NCBI GenBank assembly: GCA_963677625.2
Contig: CAXXSW010000007.1
Span: 434,001-498,000, forward strand
Source of the DNA: UBA1351 sp963677625
Lineage (GTDB): Bacteria; Bacillota; Clostridia; Lachnospirales; Vallitaleaceae
Length of the DNA stretch: 64,000 nt
Reading direction: 5' to 3'
The position numbers were made by a program, and so were the translations under genes. Numbering within the stretch: position 1 is the first letter of the stretch; each line of letters starts with the position of its first letter. This document shows positions 18,301 to 26,066 of the stretch, in pieces. The notes under the pieces were generated by a model. That model had not been told where the DNA came from. It did not search any database and was given only the letters and a program-made list of their open reading frames with translations.

Positions 18301-19441
18301 TGATTGCAGCACTTTCTTTATTTACAACAACATCTGTGATTTGGCCATTAACCTCAATTTCAGTGGATGCCGCTTCGACTGTCAGGTTGGATACTGTTGA
18401 ATCGCTTTCAACAATTAATCTTGAATGATCACCTTCAATGACTGCGTCGTCAATTATGGATTTTTTTGCTGTAACCGTAACATTACTAGCTAGAATTGTA
18501 ACCATGTTGACAGAACCTTCTATCAATACATCGTCCTTGCCGTCTACAACAACTTCACCGATGATTATACCCTCTTCGGTGTAAACTCTTACCTGTCCGT
18601 TTATTCGCGCAACAACGATATTCTGCATGTTTGAAGTGCCGAGAATCTTAATAGAATTAAGGCCTCCTCCTCGGATAATCAGTCTGCCGGAGACATTAAC
18701 ATTTTCTAAGGTAACATCACCGTCTCCAACACCATCACCGATGATGAGATCGCCAGTAATGTTAACGTCTTTTAAAGTAACATCCGGCGTGTTAATAATC
18801 ACATTACCGGCTGAAATACTGGTGTATGTGCCCTCGGTGCTTATATAGACCTTAGCCATGTTATATAGCAACTGTGCAAATTCCGCTCTGGTTATGTAAG
18901 ACAGCGGTCTAATTCTTCCATTGTAGCCATTTACATATCCCTCCTCAATCAGTGCGCAGGCTGCGTCAACAGCCCACGAAGAAATCACACTAGCATCATC
19001 AAAGCCATTCAGCACAGCCTGGTCGCCAGCCGGTATCTTAAAGGCTCTGGCAAGTACCACAAAAACTTCTTCTCTTGTGATGCGGATATCTGGATACAGC
19101 TTGTTGTTATGGCCGATGAGTATCTCCATTTGAACAGCTTTTGCCATGTCGTCATAATACCATTTATCTTCTTGGACATCTGAATATCCGCTTAAATTTG
19201 CCATGGCGGTACTATTAAAGAGGTGATTGATAACGGCTACCATCTGAGCCCTTGTTAAATTATCGTCGGGCCGTATCAGCCCGTTTTCGTCATTTAACAA
19301 ACCGTTGGAAATGGCGTGTTCAAGGGCAGTTGTCGACCAGTTGTCAGGCATATCAGAAAATTCTGTAGCCAGTACATGTACTGGAAGCAATGCAAATGTC
19401 ATCATTAATGTTAGTAAAACTGCAATTATTTTTTTTGCCAT
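15311..19441 (-). CDS. Large S-layer-homology surface protein with beta-helix and Ig/FN3-like repeats
   Basis: 1376 aa from the ATG at 19441 (GGGAG upstream); the longer frame from 19558 is not supported. Signal peptide (MAKKIIAVLLTLMMTFALL, cleavage near VLA-TE). Three SLH domains follow (about 25-200; e.g. FSDMPDNWSTTALEHAISNG, LTRAQMVAVINHLF, ITREEVFVVLARAF, ITRAEFAQLLYNM), which attach to cell-wall polymer. About 205-420 is a beta-strand-rich stretch (VTLKDVNITGDLIIG and similar) of the right-handed beta-helix type. About 450-1270 holds seven or more Ig/FN3-like repeats of 100-110 residues, including four nearly identical copies. A unique C-terminus of about 95 residues is rich in aromatics. 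Secreted and wall-anchored; adhesion or S-layer role inferred. Confidence 0.85.
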   Translation of the reverse strand: MAKKIIAVLLTLMMTFALLPVHVLATEFSDMPDNWSTTALEHAISNGLLNDENGLIRPDDNLTRAQMVAVINHLFNSTAMANLSGYSDVQEDKWYYDDMAKAVQMEILIGHNNKLYPDIRITREEVFVVLARAFKIPAGDQAVLNGFDDASVISSWAVDAACALIEEGYVNGYNGRIRPLSYITRAEFAQLLYNMAKVYISTEGTYTSISAGNVIINTPDVTLKDVNITGDLIIGDGVGDGDVTLENVNVSGRLIIRGGGLNSIKILGTSNMQNIVVARINGQVRVYTEEGIIIGEVVVDGKDDVLIEGSVNMVTILASNVTVTAKKSIIDDAVIEGDHSRLIVESDSTVSNLTVEAASTEIEVNGQITDVVVNKESAAISGSGGVKTVLANADNITVTTDDTLVTAAEGTAGVKAGTRDVSEGSTQNTTPNSTGTGTSSVTPKSYSISIDQTAINASNETAFSFTFSYAEVGADYTYSIDDTNGSTAAVTGSGIIATATDQVTSINVSSLDDDTLTLIVTITGQTDQTDTVIKDTTVPSGYSIGIDQSAVSSSNETALSFTFSSAEIGATYVYSIDDTNGGTSAVTGSGTIATATDQISNINVSSLGDGTLNLSVTLTDAAGNVGSAATDSVTKNATAPSGYSVSIDQSAVTAANEGSVSLTFASAEIGADYSYSIDDTNSSTSAVTGSGFISTATDQITGIDVSGLDDDTLTLTVYLTDSYGNQGGNATDTVTKDTSAPTAGNSGTLSTSGVGSSSATLNWTKASDTVSAEANLEYLVYYSTSNNIDTVSNMESNGTTVGSYTADINTKSVTGLTEGTLYYFNVIVKDEAGNKTVYTATSATTTDVTAPTAGNSGTLSTSGVGSTSVTLNWTKASDTVSAEANLEYLVYYSTSNNIDTVSNMESNGTVVGSYTADINTKSITGLTEGTLYYFNVIVKDEAGNKRAYTATSARPDGTAPSGYSVSIGQSKIISSNEEAMSFTFSGAEVDATYTYSIDDTDGTTSAVTGNGTINTATDEITDIDVSNLSDGTLTLSVTLTDLSSNTGTAVMDTVTKDTTAPTAGNSGTLSTSGVGSTSATLNWTKASDTVSAEANLEYLVYYSTSNNIDTVSNMESNGTVVGSYTADINTKSITGLTEGTLYYFNVIVKDEEGYKRAYTATSATTTDVTAPTAGNSGTLSTSGVGSTSVTLNWTKASDTVSAEANLEYLVYYSTSNNIDTVSNIESNGTVVGSYTADINTKSITGLTGGTLYYFNVIVKDEVGNKRAYTARSATTTAATVPNSYTGTSDASGNDFATTYTRDGDMNGKPKYNHYHSGYSANFTIFWQTNTNRWELHDDSANVGQTLVYYNTNTGDTPPLTGWVDHSNWGSLTLTAN
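15601..17220 (-). repeat. Four near-identical 330-bp FN3-domain repeats in two tandem pairs
   Basis: Copies end at 15930, 16260, 16890 and 17220 (each ending in ccggctgttg), so the period is exactly 330 bp within each pair. A different Ig-type unit of 300 bp (16261-16560) separates the pairs. Each copy encodes SEANLEYLVYYSTSNNIDTV-like FN3 text with only scattered substitutions. Confidence 0.85.
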
Positions 19442-19827
19442 AATTTCAATCTCCCTTTCTCTCCTGTTAATTATTGTGATATATATTAGGTGGCTCTTGG
19501 AACGTATAGAGTATAATATAGGTTGGTGCATATTATGCAATATAGTAAATATCGACATTTATATTGAAGACTTTAATGCTTGGGTAGATTTATTGAGGAT
19601 TATTCAGACAATAAAGTTTTTTTAATCAATAAAGGTTACTACGTAGTTTCTATACCGCCCATACTACGTCATGATTATATTACGCCTTACAGCGATCACA
19701 TTTCGAGCGGTATCAATAGTGAAAAACTTGTATGAAAAATGTTATGGGTAAATAAGGTAGCAAAAATGACTTCTGAAATATCTGCAAAATAGATGTATTT
19801 ATGGTAAAATACTAGAATATTAAGAAT
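19442..19827. other. Divergent intergenic region between SLH gene and MalT-like regulator
   Basis: 386 bp with no convincing gene. It must hold the promoters of both neighbours. A -10-like ggtaaaat lies at 19803-19810, 18 bp before the regulator's annotated GTG. No terminator or known regulatory RNA was recognised. Confidence 0.4.
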
Positions 19828-22350
19828 GTGAAATTTATGCAGAAAGCGGGTGATGCTTTGAGCGCGAAGCAGTACAATACAAAAAATTTATATTTTACGT
19901 CGCGGCTGCTGAAAGAGCTGAACAGCATTTGGGAACATCCCTTGACGATAGTGGAAGCGCCAATGGGCTACGGAAAAACCACTGCTGTCAAGGAATTTTT
20001 AAACGGCGCGGATGCCGATGTGCTTTGGATAAAAATATATGACGACTCGACGGATGATTTTTGGAATGCGTTCGCCCGACTGTTCGGAGAACTGAATGAT
20101 GGCTTGAACAAAAGCCTTATTCAGCTTGGATTACCGGATGACGCAGTCTCTTTACGGGAAACGCTGAGGCTTCTGGGCGGTATTGAATTATCACGTAAAT
20201 GCATTTTGGTCATTGACGACTATCATCTGCTCGACAGCTCGGAGCTCGACGGATTCCTGACGACTCTGGTCGAAAACGAGATTGAAAATCTTCACATAAT
20301 GCTGACCCAGCGCTATACAAAACTTCAAAAACTAGAGGAACTATCACTAAAGGGTCTGCTATACCATATAACAAAGGATGCCTTTGAACTGAAAGCGGAA
20401 GATATTGTGGAATACTACGGAAAATGCGGCGTATCAATCAGCCAAGAGCAGGCTGAACAGCTTTATTCGACGACAGAAGGCTGGATCAGCGCGCTGTATC
20501 TCATGTTGCTCAGCTTCATAGAAGACGGCATACTGCAGCCACCCGATAGTATTTATAAGTTAATTGAAAAAACAGTTTATACTCCATTGTCCGGCGATTT
20601 AAAAGAGTTCAGCGTAAAGCTATCCATATTTGACAAATTTACGCTGGAGCAGGCGGCATTTATCGGGGGAGACAGGGACGTCGGAAAAATGCTTTCCTCT
20701 ATCGTCGGGGACAATGCCTTTGTCAGCTATGACAGCCGATCCAAAACCTATCAGATTCACAGCTTGTTTAGGAATTACCTTAAAGAAGCGCTGGAAAACA
20801 GAGGCCAGGATTTTAAAAACGACCTGTACCAGAAGGCGGCGGCGTGGTATTTTGAAAACAGCAATTATACGGCGGCCCGGCAGTTTTGGTATACATGTGG
20901 CAACTTTGAGAATATTTTGCTGTCCATCGAAGAAGAAAAGGCTAAAACCTTTACAAAAGAAAATATGAAAACGCTGCGCAAGTACTTAGGCGAATGCCCA
21001 GCGGAAATCAGAAGCCGGCACCATTACGCTTTATTAATACTCTCTATTCATCTGATTTTACACAATGAGTTTCAGCTGTTTGGTCGGGTTTGCGGGGAAG
21101 TAGCTGGAAACATTAATAGGGACGACAGCCTCAATGATACACAGCGCGGGGAGCTTTTTGGCGAGCTTCAAATACTGCTGGGTATAGCAGCCTTCAATGA
21201 TCTGAAAAAAATGGCGACCCATTTTGAAGCAGCCTGGCATTTACTGGGCCGGTCTACCTCTATTTTTAATGTTAATGTGGACTGGACACATGGGTCGCCT
21301 TCCGTTTTATACCTATACTATCGGGAGAGCGGAAAGCTTTGTGAGCATCTGGCTGATTTAAAAAATGGCCTGCCATGCTACCAGAATTTGACCGAGGGCC
21401 ACAGTAGCGGCGGCGAATACGTGATGGAAGCAGAATGGTATTACAATACGGGCGATTTTATCAGCGCGGAGATTGCATTGAACAAGGCGCTTCATAAAGC
21501 CCGATCTGCCGGACAGTGGGGAATAGAGCTGGCTACCCAGTTTCTAGAGATGCGCGTTGACTTAATGAAAGGTAATTTTGAACATATGTTTCATCTTTTG
21601 GACGGGATGCGTAAGGAAATAGCGGATCGGGTTGAGTATCAATATCTGCATAAGGTTGAGCTATGCGAAATGAGCTTTTATGCGCAGCTCGATCAAAAAT
21701 ATAAAATACCAGAAAGTCTGGCCCGGCCGGAAAGCGGCGAAATACAGTTGCTTCACGCCAGCTATGCCATGTTCAACATCATCTACGGCAGGGTATTACT
21801 AATTAATGAACAATATACCGAGCTTTTAGGCAGTGGAGAATACTTTTTGAAAACCGCGTCGTTTTATCCAAACCTGCTGGGCGTTATATATACATACATC
21901 TATATGGCAGCGGCAAACTGGAAAATTCATAGACGCAATGATGCCCGGGAAAGCCTAAAAAAAGCCATGGACATCGCTATGCCAGACAAGCTCTATATGC
22001 CCTTTGTGGAAAACTGCGACTATATAGAGCCACTGATTCGGGAGTATACCACGCAGGGTGTCCATCAGGAGCAGGCACAAAAGATACTGACGCTGTATGA
22101 AACCTATGCCGCTGCAAAGGAGAAAATCAAACAGACGTATTTTAACGAGGAAAAACCGAAGCTCACAGACAGGGAAGCCGAGATAGCCCACCTAGCCGCC
22201 CGGGGGATAACCAACAAAGAGATTGCAGACAAGCTCTTCATTTCCGTAAACACTGTTAAATTTACGTTGAAATCCGTTTTTTCAAAGCTCTCCATCAGCA
22301 GCCGCGCATTACTGAAACAGCATTTTGAAGCATTAAATGAAAAGAAATAG
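19828..22350 (+). CDS. LuxR-family transcriptional regulator, MalT-like (STAND ATPase)
   Basis: 840 aa from a GTG. ATG 19837 and TTG 19858 are alternative starts, none with a strong ribosome site. N-terminal P-loop APMGYGKTT (about 45-53) with Walker B-like CILVIDDYHLLD (about 130) is the STAND/NB-ARC-type switch of MalT proteins. A winged-helix region and a long TPR-like helical sensor (about 350-740) follow. The C-terminal LuxR HTH (about 775-835) has LTDREAEIAHLAARGITNKE and ISVNTVKFTLKSVFSKL. It is an inducer- and ATP-dependent activator and faces the surface-protein genes downstream, its likely targets. Codon use is GC-richer than the flanking DNA. Confidence 0.88.
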   Translation: MKFMQKAGDALSAKQYNTKNLYFTSRLLKELNSIWEHPLTIVEAPMGYGKTTAVKEFLNGADADVLWIKIYDDSTDDFWNAFARLFGELNDGLNKSLIQLGLPDDAVSLRETLRLLGGIELSRKCILVIDDYHLLDSSELDGFLTTLVENEIENLHIMLTQRYTKLQKLEELSLKGLLYHITKDAFELKAEDIVEYYGKCGVSISQEQAEQLYSTTEGWISALYLMLLSFIEDGILQPPDSIYKLIEKTVYTPLSGDLKEFSVKLSIFDKFTLEQAAFIGGDRDVGKMLSSIVGDNAFVSYDSRSKTYQIHSLFRNYLKEALENRGQDFKNDLYQKAAAWYFENSNYTAARQFWYTCGNFENILLSIEEEKAKTFTKENMKTLRKYLGECPAEIRSRHHYALLILSIHLILHNEFQLFGRVCGEVAGNINRDDSLNDTQRGELFGELQILLGIAAFNDLKKMATHFEAAWHLLGRSTSIFNVNVDWTHGSPSVLYLYYRESGKLCEHLADLKNGLPCYQNLTEGHSSGGEYVMEAEWYYNTGDFISAEIALNKALHKARSAGQWGIELATQFLEMRVDLMKGNFEHMFHLLDGMRKEIADRVEYQYLHKVELCEMSFYAQLDQKYKIPESLARPESGEIQLLHASYAMFNIIYGRVLLINEQYTELLGSGEYFLKTASFYPNLLGVIYTYIYMAAANWKIHRRNDARESLKKAMDIAMPDKLYMPFVENCDYIEPLIREYTTQGVHQEQAQKILTLYETYAAAKEKIKQTYFNEEKPKLTDREAEIAHLAARGITNKEIADKLFISVNTVKFTLKSVFSKLSISSRALLKQHFEALNEKK

Positions 22351-22357
22351 CAAAAAA

Positions 22358-22372
22358 CTACCCGGTGGGTAG
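22358..22372 (+). promoter_or_regulatory. Short hairpin after regulator gene
   Basis: Perfect 6-bp GC-rich stem ctaccc/gggtag around ggt, 7 bp after the regulator stop; no T-run. Probably mRNA 3'-end structure ahead of the stronger terminator at 22384. Confidence 0.4.
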
Positions 22373-22383
22373 GTTACAAAGGG

Positions 22384-22424
22384 AAATAACCACTGTACAA
22401 TCTGTATAGTGGTTATTTTTTATT
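22384..22424 (+). terminator. Rho-independent terminator after MalT-like regulator
   Basis: Stem aataaccact/agtggttatt (22385-22394 with 22408-22417), 13-nt loop, followed by TTTTATTTT. It isolates the regulator from the DUF2442/surface-protein unit, whose first ribosome site begins right after the T-run. Confidence 0.8.
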
Positions 22425-22437
22425 TTGGAGTATTTTT

Positions 22438-22542
22438 ATGACAGAGATTAAAGAAGTCCGTCCGAGAAAGAATCATCAATTGGAGATTCTATTGGAAAAC
22501 GGCGGCAAGGTAGATCTGTCGTCAAGCATGGTTTTGAGCTGA
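22438..22542 (+). CDS. Truncated DUF2442-like protein
   Basis: 34 aa, TTTTGGAG upstream. It begins MTEIKEVRPRKNHQLEILLE and aligns over its whole length with the start of the 76-aa DUF2442-like gene at 25673 (VEIKEVKPREDYQLEVLLTN), then ends after VDLSSSMVLS. It is therefore either a decayed paralogue or a short coding remnant that keeps its ribosome site. See the duplication finding. Confidence 0.5.
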   Translation: MTEIKEVRPRKNHQLEILLENGGKVDLSSSMVLS

Positions 22543-22580
22543 TAAAAAAATAAAATCGTTGAGAAAGAAGGTTATATAAT

Positions 22581-25500
22581 ATGCAAAAATTAATCAAAAA
22601 AAGGCTACATAAATTTTTATCCATCGCAGTCGTCCTGATTTTTATCATAGGGCTTTTGCCGCAAATTACCCTACCTGCACATGCGGATACAAAGTATGAC
22701 TTGGTGGTCTACGTAAACGGGACGAACGGCAATGATTCAAACAGCGGCAGTACCTCGGACACCGCATTCCAGACTATAGCAACGGCGATTACTTATGTGA
22801 AAGGGCAAAACGTCTCAAACCCGGTGATATATATTGCCGCAGATACATACAACGAAAATCTGACGATTACACAGACGATAAGTCTGATCGGCGATACTGC
22901 GGACACGACGATCATTGACGGTTCGTCTTCCGGCAGGGTCATCAACATCACAGCGTCAAACATATCGGTAACTGTTGAAAACCTGACCATACAAAAAGGA
23001 AAAGCATCAAACGGCGGCGGTATCTACTGCGAAGGTTTGCTTATTATGAAAAACTGTATCATAAAAAACAATAGCGTCAAAAAGGGAACAGCCGGCAAAT
23101 ATTACAACCACTCCGCTACTAATGGAGGCTCAGGCGGCAACGGTGGTGCTATTTATGCAACTGGTGATTTAAATATAACAGGATGCAACATTGCTGGAAA
23201 CTCGGCCGGCAATGCCGGCAGTGGCGGTTCTGGCAATAGTTCTGCTGGTGATGGAGGCTCAGGCGGCAACGGTGGTGCTATCTACTCAACCGGTAGTATA
23301 AGTATTACAAAAAGCAATATTACTGGAAACTCAGCCGGCAATGCCGGCAGTGGCGGTGGTTCCAATAGTGGTGGTGATGGAGGCTCAGGCGGCAACGGTG
23401 GTGCTATCTACTCAACCGGTAGTATAAGTATTACAAGAAGCAATATTACTGGAAACTTAGCCGGCAAGGGCGGCAATGGTGGTTCTGGCTCAGGGACTGC
23501 TGGTGATGGAGGCTCAGGCGGCAGCGGTGGTGCTATTTATGCAACTGGTGATTTAGATATAACAGGATGCTATATTACTAGAAACTCAGCCGGCAAGGGA
23601 GGCAGTGGCGGTGGTGCCCGTAGTGGTGGTGATGGAGGCTCAGGCGGCAGCGGTGGTGCTATTCATACAACTGGTGATTTAAATATAACAGGATGCAATA
23701 TTGCTGGAAACTCAGCCGGCAAAGGCGGCAGTGGCTATAAAAATTATGGTAGCTATGGTACTTCCGGCACTGCCGGCGTCGCCGGAAACTACAGTTTGAT
23801 TTACGCTTCGTCCGGCAGTGCCAAGAACAACTGGTGGGGTTCAAACAACGCGCCCTCCACCGATGAGTCAAGTATTACGCCTACGAACTATCTGCTTCTA
23901 ACCATCTCCGCCGCTGACGACATAGTTGCCTCGGGTCTGACAACACAAATAACGGTCAACCTAACAAAGAATAATGCTGGAGAAACCGTGTCGAACCTTT
24001 TTTCCGGAGGTACCATAAGCTTTTCTGCAAACGGAACATTTGACCCCAGCAGTTCAGAATTTTCCGCCGGTGAGGCAACCGCGACGTATACGGCAGATAC
24101 AACCGGACTCGACACCATTACAGCGACGCTGGACAGGCAGAGCGTAACGGTAGTTGTTGTGGTGAACGTGTCGGCAAATTTAAAAAACCTATTGATAAGC
24201 GAGGGCACGCTGAGTCCTGATTTCAACGCGAACAAAGTGGTCTACACCGTCGATGCTTCGGACATCGACAGCATAGACATTACGGCAGTCACCGAAGATT
24301 CTGGCGCAACTTTGAAAATAAACGGTGTGGAGGCAACAAGCGGAACCAAAACAACGGTCAACCTGGATAACGGTGCAAACCTGATTCCTATTGTGGTTAC
24401 CGCCCAGGACGGGATAGAAAAATCCTATATCATCTCGGTAAACGGTACGGTAAGCAACACCGATTTAAGCAGCTTATCGCTTTCCCCGGATGTACTCAGC
24501 TTCGATGCGACGACGTCGTCCTATTACGTTACAGTCGGCAGCGATGTTACGTCTATAGACCTGACCGCATCTACAGATGACAGCAAGGCCGTCATGCTTC
24601 TGGACGGTGCGATTTTGTCTCAGAATGTCACGAAAAGCTTACCGCTATCTGTGGGTGACAGCACCGTTGAAATTATGGTCATCGCGCAGGACGCGTCGAC
24701 GAAAACCTATACCATAATAATCAATCGCGGAACCAGCGACGCAACGCTCAGCGGTCTGTCACTGTCTGGCGTAACGCTTTCTCCAAGCTTTAACCGCACG
24801 ACTTATGCGTACACAGCGACGGTTGCCAATGCCATCACCAGCCTAACTGCGTCGCCAACGGCATTTGACAATGCCTCGACGGTTACTGTCAACGAGCAGG
24901 ATACTACAGCTCCTGTGAATCTGTCAGTAGGCAGCAATACGGTCACCATAGATGTCACCGGCAGCGACGGTGTCACGACGAAGACCTACACCGTCACGGT
25001 AACACGGCAGGCGGAAATTGAAATCACCAATGTGTCTCTCCCCGTCAGTATCGTCGGGGGCGCTTACAGCGTGACCATGTTGGCAGAGGGTGGCGACGGC
25101 TCCTTCACTTGGAGCGCCACAGGCCTTCCGACAGCATTATCTCTCGCCAGTGCCACGGGTATCCTCTCCGGTACGCCGATGGATGGTGACGAAGGGACAT
25201 ATAATGTGACCATCACCGCAACGGACGGGAATACAGTCGTAGGCAATAAAAGCTATACTCTTGTTGTGCAAAAGGGCTGCGGCAATGGCGCATACCTGAT
25301 TACCTCCGACGGGGACATGGCGTATACCGGCAGCTATACAGCCGACGGTATCCCGAAGCTGACCGTCAATGACGGCGTTTCAGGTTTTACATACTTCGGC
25401 GTCGATATTTCCGCCGTCACCGGTCATGCCGGTAAAGAAATCTGCGTGTTTGTACAAACACGAAACGGTGCGCAGGTAGCATTTAGCTTCAATAAGGCCA

Positions 25501-25619
25501 ATTACGATACGGTTGACTATTCGGGCTCGGCCTTCAATGTGCAGGCAGGCGATGTGATACTAGTTTATATCTTGGATGAGCTCACCAACGACGCGGCGAG
25601 CAATCCCAATGTACTTTAA
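22581..25619 (+). CDS. Secreted surface protein with Gly-rich beta-helix repeats and cadherin-like/Ig domains
   Basis: 1012 aa. Signal peptide (FLSIAVVLIFIIGLLPQI, cleavage near AHA-D). About 40-160: right-handed beta-helix of the Pbl/polymorphic-outer-membrane kind (INITASNISVTVENLTIQKG). About 175-400: five GGSGGNGGAIY-type repeats of 42-43 residues. About 430-530: bacterial Ig-like. Then three cadherin-like beta-sandwich domains (about 530-800; LSSLSLSPDVLSFDATTSSY, LSGLSLSGVTLSPSFNRTTY) and a putative Ig domain (about 815-895). The end is VILVYILDELTNDAASNPNV. There is no SLH, sortase motif or membrane anchor, so attachment may be through a partner such as the SLH protein downstream. AGAAGG lies 9 nt before the ATG. 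Confidence 0.8.
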   Translation: MQKLIKKRLHKFLSIAVVLIFIIGLLPQITLPAHADTKYDLVVYVNGTNGNDSNSGSTSDTAFQTIATAITYVKGQNVSNPVIYIAADTYNENLTITQTISLIGDTADTTIIDGSSSGRVINITASNISVTVENLTIQKGKASNGGGIYCEGLLIMKNCIIKNNSVKKGTAGKYYNHSATNGGSGGNGGAIYATGDLNITGCNIAGNSAGNAGSGGSGNSSAGDGGSGGNGGAIYSTGSISITKSNITGNSAGNAGSGGGSNSGGDGGSGGNGGAIYSTGSISITRSNITGNLAGKGGNGGSGSGTAGDGGSGGSGGAIYATGDLDITGCYITRNSAGKGGSGGGARSGGDGGSGGSGGAIHTTGDLNITGCNIAGNSAGKGGSGYKNYGSYGTSGTAGVAGNYSLIYASSGSAKNNWWGSNNAPSTDESSITPTNYLLLTISAADDIVASGLTTQITVNLTKNNAGETVSNLFSGGTISFSANGTFDPSSSEFSAGEATATYTADTTGLDTITATLDRQSVTVVVVVNVSANLKNLLISEGTLSPDFNANKVVYTVDASDIDSIDITAVTEDSGATLKINGVEATSGTKTTVNLDNGANLIPIVVTAQDGIEKSYIISVNGTVSNTDLSSLSLSPDVLSFDATTSSYYVTVGSDVTSIDLTASTDDSKAVMLLDGAILSQNVTKSLPLSVGDSTVEIMVIAQDASTKTYTIIINRGTSDATLSGLSLSGVTLSPSFNRTTYAYTATVANAITSLTASPTAFDNASTVTVNEQDTTAPVNLSVGSNTVTIDVTGSDGVTTKTYTVTVTRQAEIEITNVSLPVSIVGGAYSVTMLAEGGDGSFTWSATGLPTALSLASATGILSGTPMDGDEGTYNVTITATDGNTVVGNKSYTLVVQKGCGNGAYLITSDGDMAYTGSYTADGIPKLTVNDGVSGFTYFGVDISAVTGHAGKEICVFVQTRNGAQVAFSFNKANYDTVDYSGSAFNVQAGDVILVYILDELTNDAASNPNVL
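23124..23762 (+). repeat. Five tandem 126/129-bp Gly-rich repeats
   Basis: The anchor ggaggctcaggcggc starts at 23124, 23253, 23379, 23508 and 23634, so the period alternates 129, 126, 129, 126 bp. Each unit encodes a beta-helix rung pair (ATGDLNITGCNIAGNSAG) plus a Gly/Ser loop. Confidence 0.9.
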
Positions 25620-25672
25620 GCGGTCGAAGGATTTTATGTCAATGCATACCTTACGGCGGAATGGAGGTTTTT

Positions 25673-25903
25673 ATGGTAGAGATAAAAGAAGTTAAACCAA
25701 GAGAGGACTATCAGCTTGAGGTGCTACTGACAAACGGCGGAAGTATCACGCTGAATCTAAAACCTAAGCTTGAAACCATCCGCTTCGGCCTGCTCCGTGA
25801 CGAGACGTTCTTCAAGCAGGCGGAAACGGACGGCACGGTGATCCGCTGGGACGACAAGATAGAATTATCCTCCAGCGAGATTTTTGAGATGATTAAGAAA
25901 TAA
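25673..25903 (+). CDS. DUF2442-family protein
   Basis: 76 aa from the ATG at 25673 with GGAGG 5 nt upstream (an in-frame start at 25661 lacks one). Starts VEIKEVKPREDYQLEVLLTN and continues LETIRFGLLRDETFFKQAET and IELSSSEIFEMIKK, the compact DUF2442 layout. In other genomes such proteins often accompany DUF4160 toxin-like partners. None is present here; the gene sits between two surface-protein genes. Function unknown. Confidence 0.7.
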   Translation: MVEIKEVKPREDYQLEVLLTNGGSITLNLKPKLETIRFGLLRDETFFKQAETDGTVIRWDDKIELSSSEIFEMIKK

Positions 25904-25934
25904 AATCAGGAGGGATGAAAAGATATGTAAAAAT

Positions 25935-26051
25935 AAAGGAACCCGGCAATGGGTGCCCTTTACCTATGTGGGTACGATGGGCAATGTGATACTGGTATAC
26001 ATCGTGGATTCCTTGTCGAATAATTCAGGTTCGGCTCCGGCCGTTCTATAG
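25935..26051 (+). pseudogene. C-terminal remnant of a second surface protein
   Basis: An open frame without a start reads WVPFTYVGTMGNVILVYIVD then SLSNNSGSAPAVL and a stop. It matches the C-terminus of the 1012-aa protein (VQAGDVILVYILDELTN). Only this last stretch remains, between the intact DUF2442 gene and the SLH gene. Confidence 0.7.
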
Positions 26052-26066
26052 TTTGGAGGTTGAATA

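Noticed and set aside
23124..23762. CRISPR-like regular repeats
   Set aside because: Units are 126/129 bp, coding throughout and continue a beta-helix protein; no spacer structure.
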